Part shown: positions 1-5,201 of the stretch, piece after piece | Layout of the letters: every line of letters begins with the position of its first letter | How positions within the stretch are numbered: position 1 is the first letter of the stretch | NCBI GenBank assembly: GCA_012798365.1 | Contig: JAAZNH010000196.1 | Span: forward strand, 1-10,419 | Direction of reading: 5' to 3' | From: Methanomicrobiales archaeon | GTDB taxonomy: Archaea; Halobacteriota; Methanomicrobia; Methanomicrobiales; Methanospirillaceae | DNA length: 10,419 nt | The notes under the pieces: generated by a model | Seen by the model: the letters and a program-made list of their open reading frames with translations, nothing else | Told to the model about the DNA's origin: nothing | Databases searched by the model: none | Program-made: the position numbers and the translations under genes

Positions 1-657
1 ATGTACCTGGAACCCTTAGCACCGCTTTTGAAAGGCAAGGAAGTTATCAGCAGTTCGATGGGAAAAGAAGTTGAACGGGCCCAGAAGGCCATCGATCTTG
101 CAAAAGAAAGCCCGGTGGCAATCGTCTCGGGCGGCGATGCCGGTGTCTATGGCATGGCAAGCATCGTGCTTGAGGTCCTCGAGCATGACGGGGCAGATAT
201 CCGTGTCGAGATCATTCCCGGGGTTACTGCCGCCAATGCCGCAGCATCCCGGGTCGGGTCCCCGCTCTCCGGGGATTTTGCCGTGATCAGCCTCTCGGAC
301 CTCCTGACACCGCTTGATATCATTGAGAAACGGCTCGACGCGGTCTTTGGTGTCGGCATCCCGGTTGTCCTGTATAACCCGAAGAGCCGGGGCCGGCCGC
401 ACAATTTTGCGCTCGCGGTTGAGCATGCACACAAACATCTTGCCGGCACAACGCCGGTTGCGATTGTCCGGAACGCGCTGCGGGAAGACGAGCACACCAC
501 CATTACTACCCTTGACGATATCGAGCAGCATGACTCGGAAATCGACATGCACACAACCGTCATCATCGGGGGAGCCGAGAGCAGGATCTGGAGGAGGGGA
601 GACCATGTCAAAGGAATCATCACGCCACGCGGATACCACAAGAAATACGTATATTGA
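1..657 (+). CDS. cbiH: Cobalt-precorrin-3 (C17)-methyltransferase CbiH/CobJ, 5'-truncated by the window edge
   Basis: SAM-dependent methyltransferase of the anaerobic cobalamin pathway. It methylates C17 of the tetrapyrrole and drives ring contraction. The 218 visible residues carry tetrapyrrole-methylase hallmarks: SGGDAGVYGMA at 43-53, IPGVTAANAA at 72-81, the CobJ/CbiH-typical ISLSDLLTP stretch at 96-104, YNPKSRGR at 125-132 and a C-terminal ITPRGY at 207-212. The family normally begins about 35 residues earlier with a glycine-rich GxGPG SAM-binding loop, which is absent. The ATG at base 1 is therefore very likely an internal Met (the family has a tyrosine-leucine stretch here), and the true start lies upstream of the window. 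The stop is at 655-657. The last 53 nt overlap cbiC in another frame, so the two are probably translationally coupled. Identification as CbiH rather than CbiF or CbiL rests on the SLSDLLTPWxxIE-like block and is firm. Confidence 0.93.
   Translation: MYLEPLAPLLKGKEVISSSMGKEVERAQKAIDLAKESPVAIVSGGDAGVYGMASIVLEVLEHDGADIRVEIIPGVTAANAAASRVGSPLSGDFAVISLSDLLTPLDIIEKRLDAVFGVGIPVVLYNPKSRGRPHNFALAVEHAHKHLAGTTPVAIVRNALREDEHTTITTLDDIEQHDSEIDMHTTVIIGGAESRIWRRGDHVKGIITPRGYHKKYVY
590..599 (+). promoter_or_regulatory. Ribosome binding site of cbiC inside cbiH
   Basis: The purine-rich GGAGGAGGGG ends 5 nt before the ATG at 605. It is a strong Shine-Dalgarno match and lies wholly within the cbiH coding sequence. 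It decides the cbiC start: there is no other ATG, GTG or TTG in the cbiC frame between 605 and the conserved IDVGADTKEG block. Confidence 0.8.
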
Positions 658-1270
658 TGTCGGGGCTGACACAAAGGAAGGCTACGCGATCTCGCAGAAG
701 TCCCGCAAACTCGCCCGCGAGGTTGTCGGCAACGCAACCGTGGAAGACCGGATCCGGCAGCGGTGTTCTATCGCAGTCGGCGACTTTGCCATGGCAGATC
801 TCATGCGGTTCTTCCATGACCCGGTCCCTGCAGCACTTGCTGCACTCAGGGCCGGTGCCCCGATCATCACGGACATCCGGATGGTCCAGATCGGCATCCA
901 GAAAAAAGGGCACACCAGTGAAGTGATCTGCGCCCTTGACTATGGCGCGGATATCGCAAAAGAGCAGGAGATAACCCGCAGCTCCGCCGGCTTCCTTGCG
1001 CTCCGCGACCGGCTGGCCGGATCGATTGTGGTGATCGGCAATGCCCCTTCGGCCCTGTTAGTACTCTGCAACATGATCGAAGACGGAATCCGTCCGGCTG
1101 TTGTGATAGGCACGCCGGTGGGTTTTGTGAATGCCGCGGAGTCAAAAGAGGTCCTGCGGACCATCGCGATTCCTTCCATATCCAATGAGGGGACGCGGGG
1201 CGGGACACCTGTTGCAGTTGCCTCCATCAACGAATGCATCACCATCTTCATTGAAGGCACAAAACAATGA
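605..1270 (+). CDS. cbiC: Cobalt-precorrin-8 methylmutase CbiC (precorrin-8X methylmutase family)
   Basis: Moves a methyl group from C11 to C12 of the corrin ring to give cobyrinate (hydrogenobyrinate in the aerobic route). The protein has 221 residues, about normal length for CbiC/CobH. Family blocks seen are VGADTKEGYAIS at 19-30, GDFAMADLMRF at 59-69, APIITDIRMVQIGI at 85-98, IGNAPSALL at 144-152, GTPVGFVNAAESKE at 169-182 and RGGTPVAVASINE at 198-210. The fold and role are therefore clear. The oddity is that canonical CobH/CbiC has a catalytic His in an R-x-I-H-(A/T) motif just before the D-F block. Here the aligned stretch is RCSIAVGDF, which puts Ile56 at the His position. A nearby His103 sits in KKGHTSEV. 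The start at 605 is fixed by a strong ribosome site. The gene overlaps cbiH by 53 nt and shares ATGA with cbiD. Confidence 0.9.
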   Translation: MSKESSRHADTTRNTYIDVGADTKEGYAISQKSRKLAREVVGNATVEDRIRQRCSIAVGDFAMADLMRFFHDPVPAALAALRAGAPIITDIRMVQIGIQKKGHTSEVICALDYGADIAKEQEITRSSAGFLALRDRLAGSIVVIGNAPSALLVLCNMIEDGIRPAVVIGTPVGFVNAAESKEVLRTIAIPSISNEGTRGGTPVAVASINECITIFIEGTKQ

Positions 1271-2271
1271 GAGATCCGGTTACCGGTTTTACCTATCCCG
1301 AAGACTGGGTACAACGCTGTACGGACACGGGAAAACTCCTGCTCGTTACTGAGGGCCTTGCCGTCCTCACCTCCACCGGGGCAGTCCTCCTGCGGGGTTT
1401 TACCACCGGAACAACCGCTGCCGCAGCTGCAAAAGCGGCAGTGCTCTCGCTCAAAGCTCCTGCCGGCCCGGTCTTCCTTACGCTGCCCTGCGGCCTGACC
1501 GTCAGTGTTCCGGCAGAAGGCCGGGAAGGGACCGGTACGGGTAAAAAGTTCTCCGGTGATTATCCTTCCGATGTCACGGCCGGCATTGAGATCCGTGCTG
1601 AGGCATCCCGGCAGCCCGGAAGCATGACGATAACCTTTGGCGACGGCGTTGGCCGGTTCGTGCGGGACACCCCGCGCTACAAGAAAGGCACACCCGCGGT
1701 CAGTTCCCCGGCCCTTTCCTGCATTGTCCGTTCCGTGCAGGAAGCACTGGACGAGACCGGGGAGACCGGCATTATGGTCAGGATCTCGATTCCGGAGGGA
1801 GCGGCAACCGGCAGAAAAACCCTCAACCCGAAAGTGGGTGTCGAGGGCGGCATCTCCATCCTTGGCACCACCGGGCTTGTTGAACCCTGGGACGACCATC
1901 TTACCGAATCAACCGCGGGAAGGATAGCTGCTGCAGAAAATCCGGTCCTCACTACCGGCCGGATCGGCCTGCGGTTCTCCCGGCTCCTCTTCCCGGACCG
2001 GGAAGTGATCTTAATTGGCGGCAAGCTCAAAGAAGCGCTGGATGCCGGCCCGGGCCCGGTGACCCTCTGCGGACTTCCGGCGCTCATCCTCCGGCACATC
2101 AGCCCGCAGATCCTTGACGGGACAGGCTTTTTGACCGTTGAAGAATTGTCGCAGTCCGACCGGTTTCCCGCAATGGTTACGGATATCCTGGCCGGTTTCA
2201 AAAAAGTCCGCCCCGCTGTGACCGTAGTTCTCATAAATCGCGAGGGCAAAGTGATTGGTGAGAGCCCATGA
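1267..2271 (+). CDS. cbiD: Cobalt-precorrin-5B (C1)-methyltransferase CbiD
   Basis: Methylates C1 of cobalt-precorrin-5B using SAM, a step specific to the anaerobic cobalamin route. The protein has 334 residues. The family signature GFTTGTTAAAAAKAA lies at 44-58 (most CbiD proteins have Cys where the second TGT is followed by Thr here). It is followed by SGDYPSDVTAGIEI at 96-109, GDGVGRFVR at 125-133 and the block NPKVGVEGGISILGTTGLVEP in the middle third, which matches CbiD closely. Compared with the usual start of the family, which begins just before the TTGT signature, there is a leader of roughly 40 residues (DPVTGFTYPEDWV and so on). It is in frame, similar in base use to the rest, and probably real. 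The start overlaps the cbiC stop as ATGA and there is only a weak upstream GAAGG, so translation is probably coupled. Confidence 0.92.
   Translation: MRDPVTGFTYPEDWVQRCTDTGKLLLVTEGLAVLTSTGAVLLRGFTTGTTAAAAAKAAVLSLKAPAGPVFLTLPCGLTVSVPAEGREGTGTGKKFSGDYPSDVTAGIEIRAEASRQPGSMTITFGDGVGRFVRDTPRYKKGTPAVSSPALSCIVRSVQEALDETGETGIMVRISIPEGAATGRKTLNPKVGVEGGISILGTTGLVEPWDDHLTESTAGRIAAAENPVLTTGRIGLRFSRLLFPDREVILIGGKLKEALDAGPGPVTLCGLPALILRHISPQILDGTGFLTVEELSQSDRFPAMVTDILAGFKKVRPAVTVVLINREGKVIGESP
2257..2261 (+). promoter_or_regulatory. Ribosome binding site of cbiE inside cbiD
   Basis: GGTGA lies 6 nt before the ATG at 2268. It matches the archaeal 16S anti-Shine-Dalgarno (GGAGGTGA core) and supports the start that shares ATGA with the cbiD stop. 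Confidence 0.6.
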
Positions 2272-2849
2272 AGATCATCGGAGTCGGTTGTGGCCCGGGA
2301 CTTTTGACCGGGCAGGCTATCCGTGAGCTGAAGAAAGCCCGGTTTGCGTATGGTTCAGACCGGGCCATCGAGCTTGCGAGGCAGTACCTGCCGGAGAACT
2401 GCACCATCAAATCCATTGACGATTACAAAAAACTCCACACGCTTCCCGATGATGCGGTTATCCTCTCGACCGGCGACCCGATGCTGGCTGGTCTCGGGTA
2501 CCTCAAAGGGGAAGTCATCCCGGGCGTTTCCTCCCTGCAGGTAGCAACTGCCCGTCTCCATATTCCCTGGTCCCGGGTTTCCGTGGTCGTTGCCCATGGC
2601 CGGGGACACGAGAAGGGGATGCGGGACACGGTCGATGAAGTCCGGCGGGGAAAGATCGTCTTTCTCCTTGCCGATCCCAAATTCAATGTCGATGAGTTAT
2701 ACGGCAGGCTCGCAGCACTTGCGATGCCGATGCAGATTGCTGTCTGCGAAAACCTTGGCTATAAAGATGAAAAGATCGTTGTCGGGGATATCGCTTCACC
2801 CCCAAAACCGGATGCAGCGCTGTACTCCCTGATGATTGGGACGTTCTGA
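2268..2849 (+). CDS. cbiE: Cobalt-precorrin-7 (C5)-methyltransferase CbiE
   Basis: Tetrapyrrole methylase of 193 residues that methylates C5 in the later part of the anaerobic cobalamin pathway. Seen in order are the glycine-rich SAM loop GVGCGPG at 5-11, STGDPMLAGLG at 67-77, IPGVSSLQVA at 84-93, the central VVVAHGRG at 106-113 and the late ENLGYKDEKI at 161-170. These fit stand-alone CbiE. In many organisms the partner decarboxylase CbiT is fused (as in CobL) or adjacent, but here the gene ends without it and no cbiT lies downstream within the window. It starts in an ATGA overlap with cbiD behind a GGTGA ribosome site, so it belongs to the same operon, which appears to end here: a T-rich stretch follows the stop and the next gene is 238 nt away. 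Confidence 0.9.
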   Translation: MKIIGVGCGPGLLTGQAIRELKKARFAYGSDRAIELARQYLPENCTIKSIDDYKKLHTLPDDAVILSTGDPMLAGLGYLKGEVIPGVSSLQVATARLHIPWSRVSVVVAHGRGHEKGMRDTVDEVRRGKIVFLLADPKFNVDELYGRLAALAMPMQIAVCENLGYKDEKIVVGDIASPPKPDAALYSLMIGTF

Positions 2850-2850
2850 C

Positions 2851-2862
2851 ACGGTTTTTCTC
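2851..2862 (+). terminator. Possible terminator of the cobalamin operon
   Basis: A pyrimidine-rich stretch with a run of five T (2855-2859) begins 2 nt after the cbiE stop. Archaeal transcription often ends at oligo-U without a hairpin. The run is short, so this is tentative. The rest of 2860-3087 is C/T-rich and I see no gene or clear promoter in it. Confidence 0.3.
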
Positions 2863-3087
2863 TCCGCGTGCCGGTTCATTCTTGTCATCGCAGCGGTTTT
2901 CCGGTTTCCCACTGAGCATTTATCCTGATTTCCTGATACCATGTATCCAATTAACTGGTCACATTTTTCCGTTTCAACTCCCCGCATTCCCAATTGCCGC
3001 TCGCTTGTTTTCCCGGTTGAGAAATAAGCCATCCGGTTACCGACAAGCATTTTTCTTCCGCCCCCGGATACTTTATCAGGAAGACTC

Positions 3088-3267
3088 ATGGATAAGACAA
3101 CCAAATCCCAGCTCAGTATCGCCCTCTTCGTGATCGGGTTTGCCATGATTGCGGTACAGGACTTAAAGCGGCTTGAATCCATCAATCTCGGCTTTTCGTG
3201 GCCGTTTGCGATCATGTTTTACCTTGGCCTGATCTTCATGGCTGCCGGGTATTACCTGAAGCAGTAA
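3088..3267 (+). CDS. Small two-helix membrane protein, unknown function
   Basis: A 59-residue open frame begins with ATG at 3088 and ends with TAA at 3265-3267. I do not recognise the family. The product starts MDKTTKSQ, then has a hydrophobic segment at about 9-23 (LSIALFVIGFAMIAV), a charged link (QDLKRLES) and a second hydrophobic segment at about 39-56 containing WPFAIMFYLGLIFMAAGYY, and ends in LKQ. This is the layout of a membrane hairpin. Positive residues occur at the N-terminus, in the link and at the C-terminus, so topology is not obvious. An AGGA lies 6 nt before the start codon, a modest ribosome site. Support for it being real comes from the clean two-helix pattern, the codon use and the position in an otherwise empty spacer. 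It stands alone 238 nt after cbiE and converges on the minus-strand genes. Chance origin cannot be excluded at this size. Confidence 0.6.
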   Translation: MDKTTKSQLSIALFVIGFAMIAVQDLKRLESINLGFSWPFAIMFYLGLIFMAAGYYLKQ

Positions 3268-3318
3268 GAAAAATAGTGGGAAAATTTTCGCTCTGTTTCA
3301 CCCCTTAAGAGAGATGAT

Positions 3319-3385
3319 GGGGGCTGATGCCCCCAAACCCCCAAAAGGAGCACGGCCGCCGCCCCGAAGGGCGCCCCGCGGCGGC
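3319..3385. repeat. GC-rich double-hairpin element in the convergent spacer
   Basis: Two strong inverted repeats lie side by side. The first is GGGGGC (3319-3324), loop TGAT, then GCCCCC (3329-3334). The second is GCCGCCGC (3355-3362) and GCGGCGGC (3378-3385) around a 15-nt loop that could itself fold as CCC-GAA-GGG. A C-rich, A-spaced linker joins them. The composition differs sharply from the AT-rich flanks. It could terminate or protect the transcript of the small membrane-protein gene ending 51 nt earlier, or be one copy of a dispersed intergenic repeat. No second copy is present in this window, so the dispersed-repeat reading is untested. Confidence 0.5.
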
Positions 3386-3439
3386 TTCAACGAGAGGATC
3401 ACTCATCCTAGTTTATTTTCCTGAAACAGGTAATATGTC

Positions 3440-3580
3440 GTTATCATAACCGGGGTTGCCCTAGTGGCGGGACGAAGCCCCGAGAACGTCAACAGTTCTA
3501 AAAATGATCTCTCCAGAACTGCACGGAACACGTCCGCAGGTGGAAAAATCATTTCTATAGAGAAAATTTTTCTTTTTTTG
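3440..3580 (+). ncRNA. Candidate structured RNA or terminator zone, unverified
   Basis: This is the remainder of the gene-free spacer 3268-3589. On the + strand it offers a series of short stems: CGGGG (3451-3455) with CCCCG (3478-3482), GACG (3471-3474) with CGTC (3487-3490) as an alternative, CAGTTCT (3493-3499) with AGAACTG (3515-3521), and CGGA (3524-3527) with TCCG (3533-3536). It ends in T-rich sequence, including seven T at 3573-3579. Upstream, GTTTATTTT at 3411-3419 could serve as a TATA-like element about 25-30 nt before the first stem. There is no match that I can see to tRNA, C/D box or RNase P RNA. It may be only a terminator region for both converging units. The start is a guess from the TATA spacing. 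Confidence 0.25.
3561..3579. terminator. Bidirectional oligo-T terminator between convergent genes
   Basis: The near-palindrome AGAAAATTTTTCT (3561-3573) continues into a run of seven T (3573-3579). Read on + it ends in oligo-U. Read on − the A/T-rich palindrome and the downstream GATTTTTCC also give U-tracts just past the stop of the gene at 3590. This fits termination of both strands' transcripts. Confidence 0.5.
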
Positions 3581-3589
3581 CCCGGGAGA

Positions 3590-4117
3590 TCATCGCTTCT
3601 TCGGGGCAGTTGTGCTTTGCGCTATCCCGCTTTTCTGGATCTTGATCTCGCACTGCCGGTCGCCGGTGCACATGGTCCGGACAAACCGCCCCGAAAAATC
3701 CTTGTTGAGCTGGGGGATTGCGGTGAGAACAAAGGCCATGCACTTGCGGAATGTCCGGTTTCCATCCGTGCCGCTCCCGTAGCCCTGCGCAAGGATCGGG
3801 CAGCGTTTTATGATGATTACGGATCCGTCTTTTGACACCTCAAGCGCCTCGGTCTTAAACTCTGGGCCAAAGAGGATGGTCATGATAGTCCGCATGGTCT
3901 CGGCGAGTTCCTGTGCGGTCCGTACCGGAAGGTTCAGGTTCTTTGCAATCGTGAAGGCGATCTTTGAGACCTCCATCCAGACTTCCTGCTCCATCTCATC
4001 ATACTGGTCGCCTAGGGCAGTCCGGAAGGTCCGGTCATACAGGGCCGGAAGCTGGGCGGAAAATTCTGAGGCAATACGCCATTTTACGTCATCAGGAATT
4101 GATCCGGGTCCGGTCAT
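3590..4117 (-). CDS. Uncharacterised protein with ATC-hydrolase/V4R-like C-terminal motif
   Basis: A 175-residue cytosolic protein with no signal peptide or membrane segment. The N-terminal half (about 10-90) looks helical, including AQLPALYDRTF and an acidic region around residues 37-50. The C-terminal half begins near 95 with a strand (GSVIIIKRCP), then Cys126 in a helix, and ends with RFVRTMCTGDRQCEIKI at 144-160. A late T-x-x-x-GD-x-x-C-(E/F) motif with an earlier Cys is familiar from the L-2-amino-thiazoline-4-carboxylate hydrolase-like family and from V4R-type domains. This likeness is from memory of the motif and does not give a substrate. Cys106, 126, 150 and 156 could bind a metal or cofactor. 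I chose the ATG at 4117, not the in-frame ATG 30 codons upstream, because a GGAG lies 6 nt before it and the extra residues look non-coding. It follows the glycosylase gene but has its own probable promoter. Confidence 0.75.
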   Translation of the reverse strand: MTGPGSIPDDVKWRIASEFSAQLPALYDRTFRTALGDQYDEMEQEVWMEVSKIAFTIAKNLNLPVRTAQELAETMRTIMTILFGPEFKTEALEVSKDGSVIIIKRCPILAQGYGSGTDGNRTFRKCMAFVLTAIPQLNKDFSGRFVRTMCTGDRQCEIKIQKSGIAQSTTAPKKR

Positions 4118-4123
4118 GCTATG

Positions 4124-4127
4124 CTCC
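4124..4127 (-). promoter_or_regulatory. Ribosome binding site fixing the start at 4117
   Basis: On the minus strand GGAG lies 6 nt before the ATG at 4117. The longer in-frame start at 4207 has no such site and overlaps the stop codon of the preceding gene. Confidence 0.6.
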
Positions 4128-4163
4128 GATTTCCTGTACCCGCATATGGGGAATACACGGTAA

Positions 4164-4175
4164 TCAATTATTTGA
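4164..4175 (-). promoter_or_regulatory. TATA-like element for the gene ending at 3590
   Basis: The minus strand reads TCAAATAATTGA, with TCAA/TTGA arms, about 50 nt before the ATG at 4117. An archaeal start site about 25 nt downstream would give a leader of roughly 25 nt containing the GGAG. This suggests transcription separate from the glycosylase gene. Confidence 0.4.
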
Positions 4176-4184
4176 TAGAAGCAT

Positions 4185-4199
4185 CCGGCATGGAGCCGG
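4185..4199 (-). terminator. Small hairpin after the glycosylase gene
   Basis: CCGGC and GCCGG separated by five bases lie 8-22 nt past the stop of the MutY-like gene on the minus strand. No strong oligo-T follows directly, so it may shape the 3' end rather than terminate. Confidence 0.3.
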
Positions 4200-4206
4200 T
4201 GGAACA

Positions 4207-5073
4207 TTATTCCACCATCATGACAAAATTGCCCGACCTCGTTACAAACCCTTCGCGTTCCAGGTCGCCAAGGATTCGTTCAATCCGCTCCGGTTCTTCA
4301 GGAAATGTTGTGCACACTGCTTTTTTGCTCATCCGCTTTTCTGCAAGCAGCAGCCGGAGGATCTCCCCCCGGATCTTCCGGTCGGATCCCTCAAACGCGG
4401 ATTGTTTTGTGTACTGGCGGCTGCGCCGGTTCGGGTTGGGGACCCGGGTTTTGAGATCCGTTCCGAGATCCATCAGTGCATTGTACCACTGGCACGGGTT
4501 TTTCCGGTCCAGCGCCCGTTCAACAACCGGGAGAAGCTCGGTATCATCAACCGTCTCGCGGTCGGCAAAGAAGAAGTGAATGAAGACCCGTCGGATGTTG
4601 GTCTCGATAAAGACAACGGGCATATTGAACGCAAATGCACAGATGGAGGACGCGGTTGCCCGCCCGATGCCCGGAAACGTTGAAAGGATTTCGACGTCGG
4701 CCGGAAGTTCCCTGTGAAATTCTGTTACCACCCGGGCTGCACATTTCTGGAGCGCGATAGCGCGCCGGTTATACCCCATGCCCTGCCATTGTGCAAGGAC
4801 ACCGGTTAGCGGGGCGCCTGCAAGTGCCGGAAAGTCCGGGAAGGCCTCGAGAAATGCCGGGTATTTCTCCAGCACCCGGCCCACCTGCGTCTGCTGGAGC
4901 ATGATCTCCGAAACCAGGATCCGGTAGGGAACGGTTGTATGCCGCCAGGGAAGATCGCGACCGTGATCTGCATAATACGAAATAACCATGCCCTGGAACG
5001 CCGCGATGGAATCCGGGTCATCGCGATGATAGGCGCTCTGGCCGTTTGAAAGAGAGGTCTGCCGGGTCTTCAT
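4207..5073 (-). CDS. MutY-family adenine glycosylase (HhH-GPD), divergent form without iron-sulphur cluster
   Basis: A base-excision repair glycosylase of 288 residues. The HhH-GPD domain spans about 25-205. Seen are LPWR at 41-44, SEIMLQQTQV at 55-64 with Glu56 at the catalytic Glu position of MutY, QGMGYNRRA at 97-105, the helix-hairpin-helix PGIGRATAS at 134-142, and FIETNIRRV at 155-163. QQTQV and the lack of a Lys in the hairpin (Ala139, where EndoIII has Lys) favour MutY over EndoIII. It departs from MutY in three ways. Glu157 stands where E. coli MutY has catalytic Asp138. The Cys-X6-Cys-X2-Cys-X5-Cys cluster after MDLG is replaced by KTRVPNPNRRSRQYTKQ, with no Cys. The C-terminus (about 225-288) is a short, probably winged-helix module instead of the NUDIX-like 8-oxoG-reading domain. 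The substrate may therefore differ from A:8-oxoG. The start is uncertain: no ribosome site is seen, and Met29 is an alternative. It follows mutL by 128 nt. Confidence 0.85.
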   Translation of the reverse strand: MKTRQTSLSNGQSAYHRDDPDSIAAFQGMVISYYADHGRDLPWRHTTVPYRILVSEIMLQQTQVGRVLEKYPAFLEAFPDFPALAGAPLTGVLAQWQGMGYNRRAIALQKCAARVVTEFHRELPADVEILSTFPGIGRATASSICAFAFNMPVVFIETNIRRVFIHFFFADRETVDDTELLPVVERALDRKNPCQWYNALMDLGTDLKTRVPNPNRRSRQYTKQSAFEGSDRKIRGEILRLLLAEKRMSKKAVCTTFPEEPERIERILGDLEREGFVTRSGNFVMMVE

Positions 5074-5106
5074 AGTCGGGCCGGTATTCTTGATTCTTCG
5101 GTATCA

Positions 5107-5133
5107 CCGGCATGGGATGCCGGGATTATTAAT
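5107..5133 (-). promoter_or_regulatory. TATA-like element and perfect palindrome upstream of the MutY-like gene
   Basis: On the minus strand ATTAATAATC (about 5124-5133) is TATA-like and is followed at once by the perfect inverted repeat CCGGCAT-CCC-ATGCCGG (5107-5123), which ends 33 nt before the ATG at 5073. With the usual archaeal spacing of about 25 nt, transcription would start at or just after the palindrome. It may be an operator or a leader hairpin. This suggests the gene can be expressed separately from mutSL. Confidence 0.4.
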
Positions 5134-5201
5134 CATTCATATCGTGGCAATTTCCGGTGCAGGAACCGGGGGAAACATGATAGCTCGAAACCCCGCGTGC
5201 A

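Noticed and set aside
940..1899. Open frame of 319 codons on − opposite cbiC and cbiD
   Set aside because: It spans two well-supported genes on the other strand and has no domain-like features.
2796..3215. Open frame of 139 codons on − across the cbiE end, the spacer and the small membrane gene
   Set aside because: It crosses two + genes, and its product is hydrophilic with no pattern.
3314..3328. ATGATGG followed by CTGA, resembling C and D boxes of a guide RNA
   Set aside because: The boxes are only a few bases apart, leaving no room for a guide, and the CTGA is part of the GGGGGC-TGAT-GCCCCC hairpin.
3447..3525. tRNA-like stretch (CCTAGTGGCGGGA resembles a D-arm)
   Set aside because: No acceptor pairing of 7 bp, no T-arm GTTCRAAT-type sequence and no plausible anticodon arm.
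3464..3835. Open frame of 123 codons on + in the spacer
   Set aside because: More than half is antisense to the gene at 3590-4117, it has no ribosome site, and it would run through the T-rich terminator zone.
4118..4207. Longer N-terminus for the gene ending at 3590, starting at 4207
   Set aside because: It has no ribosome site, overlaps the stop of the preceding gene, and the promoter-like and GGAG sequences lie inside this stretch.
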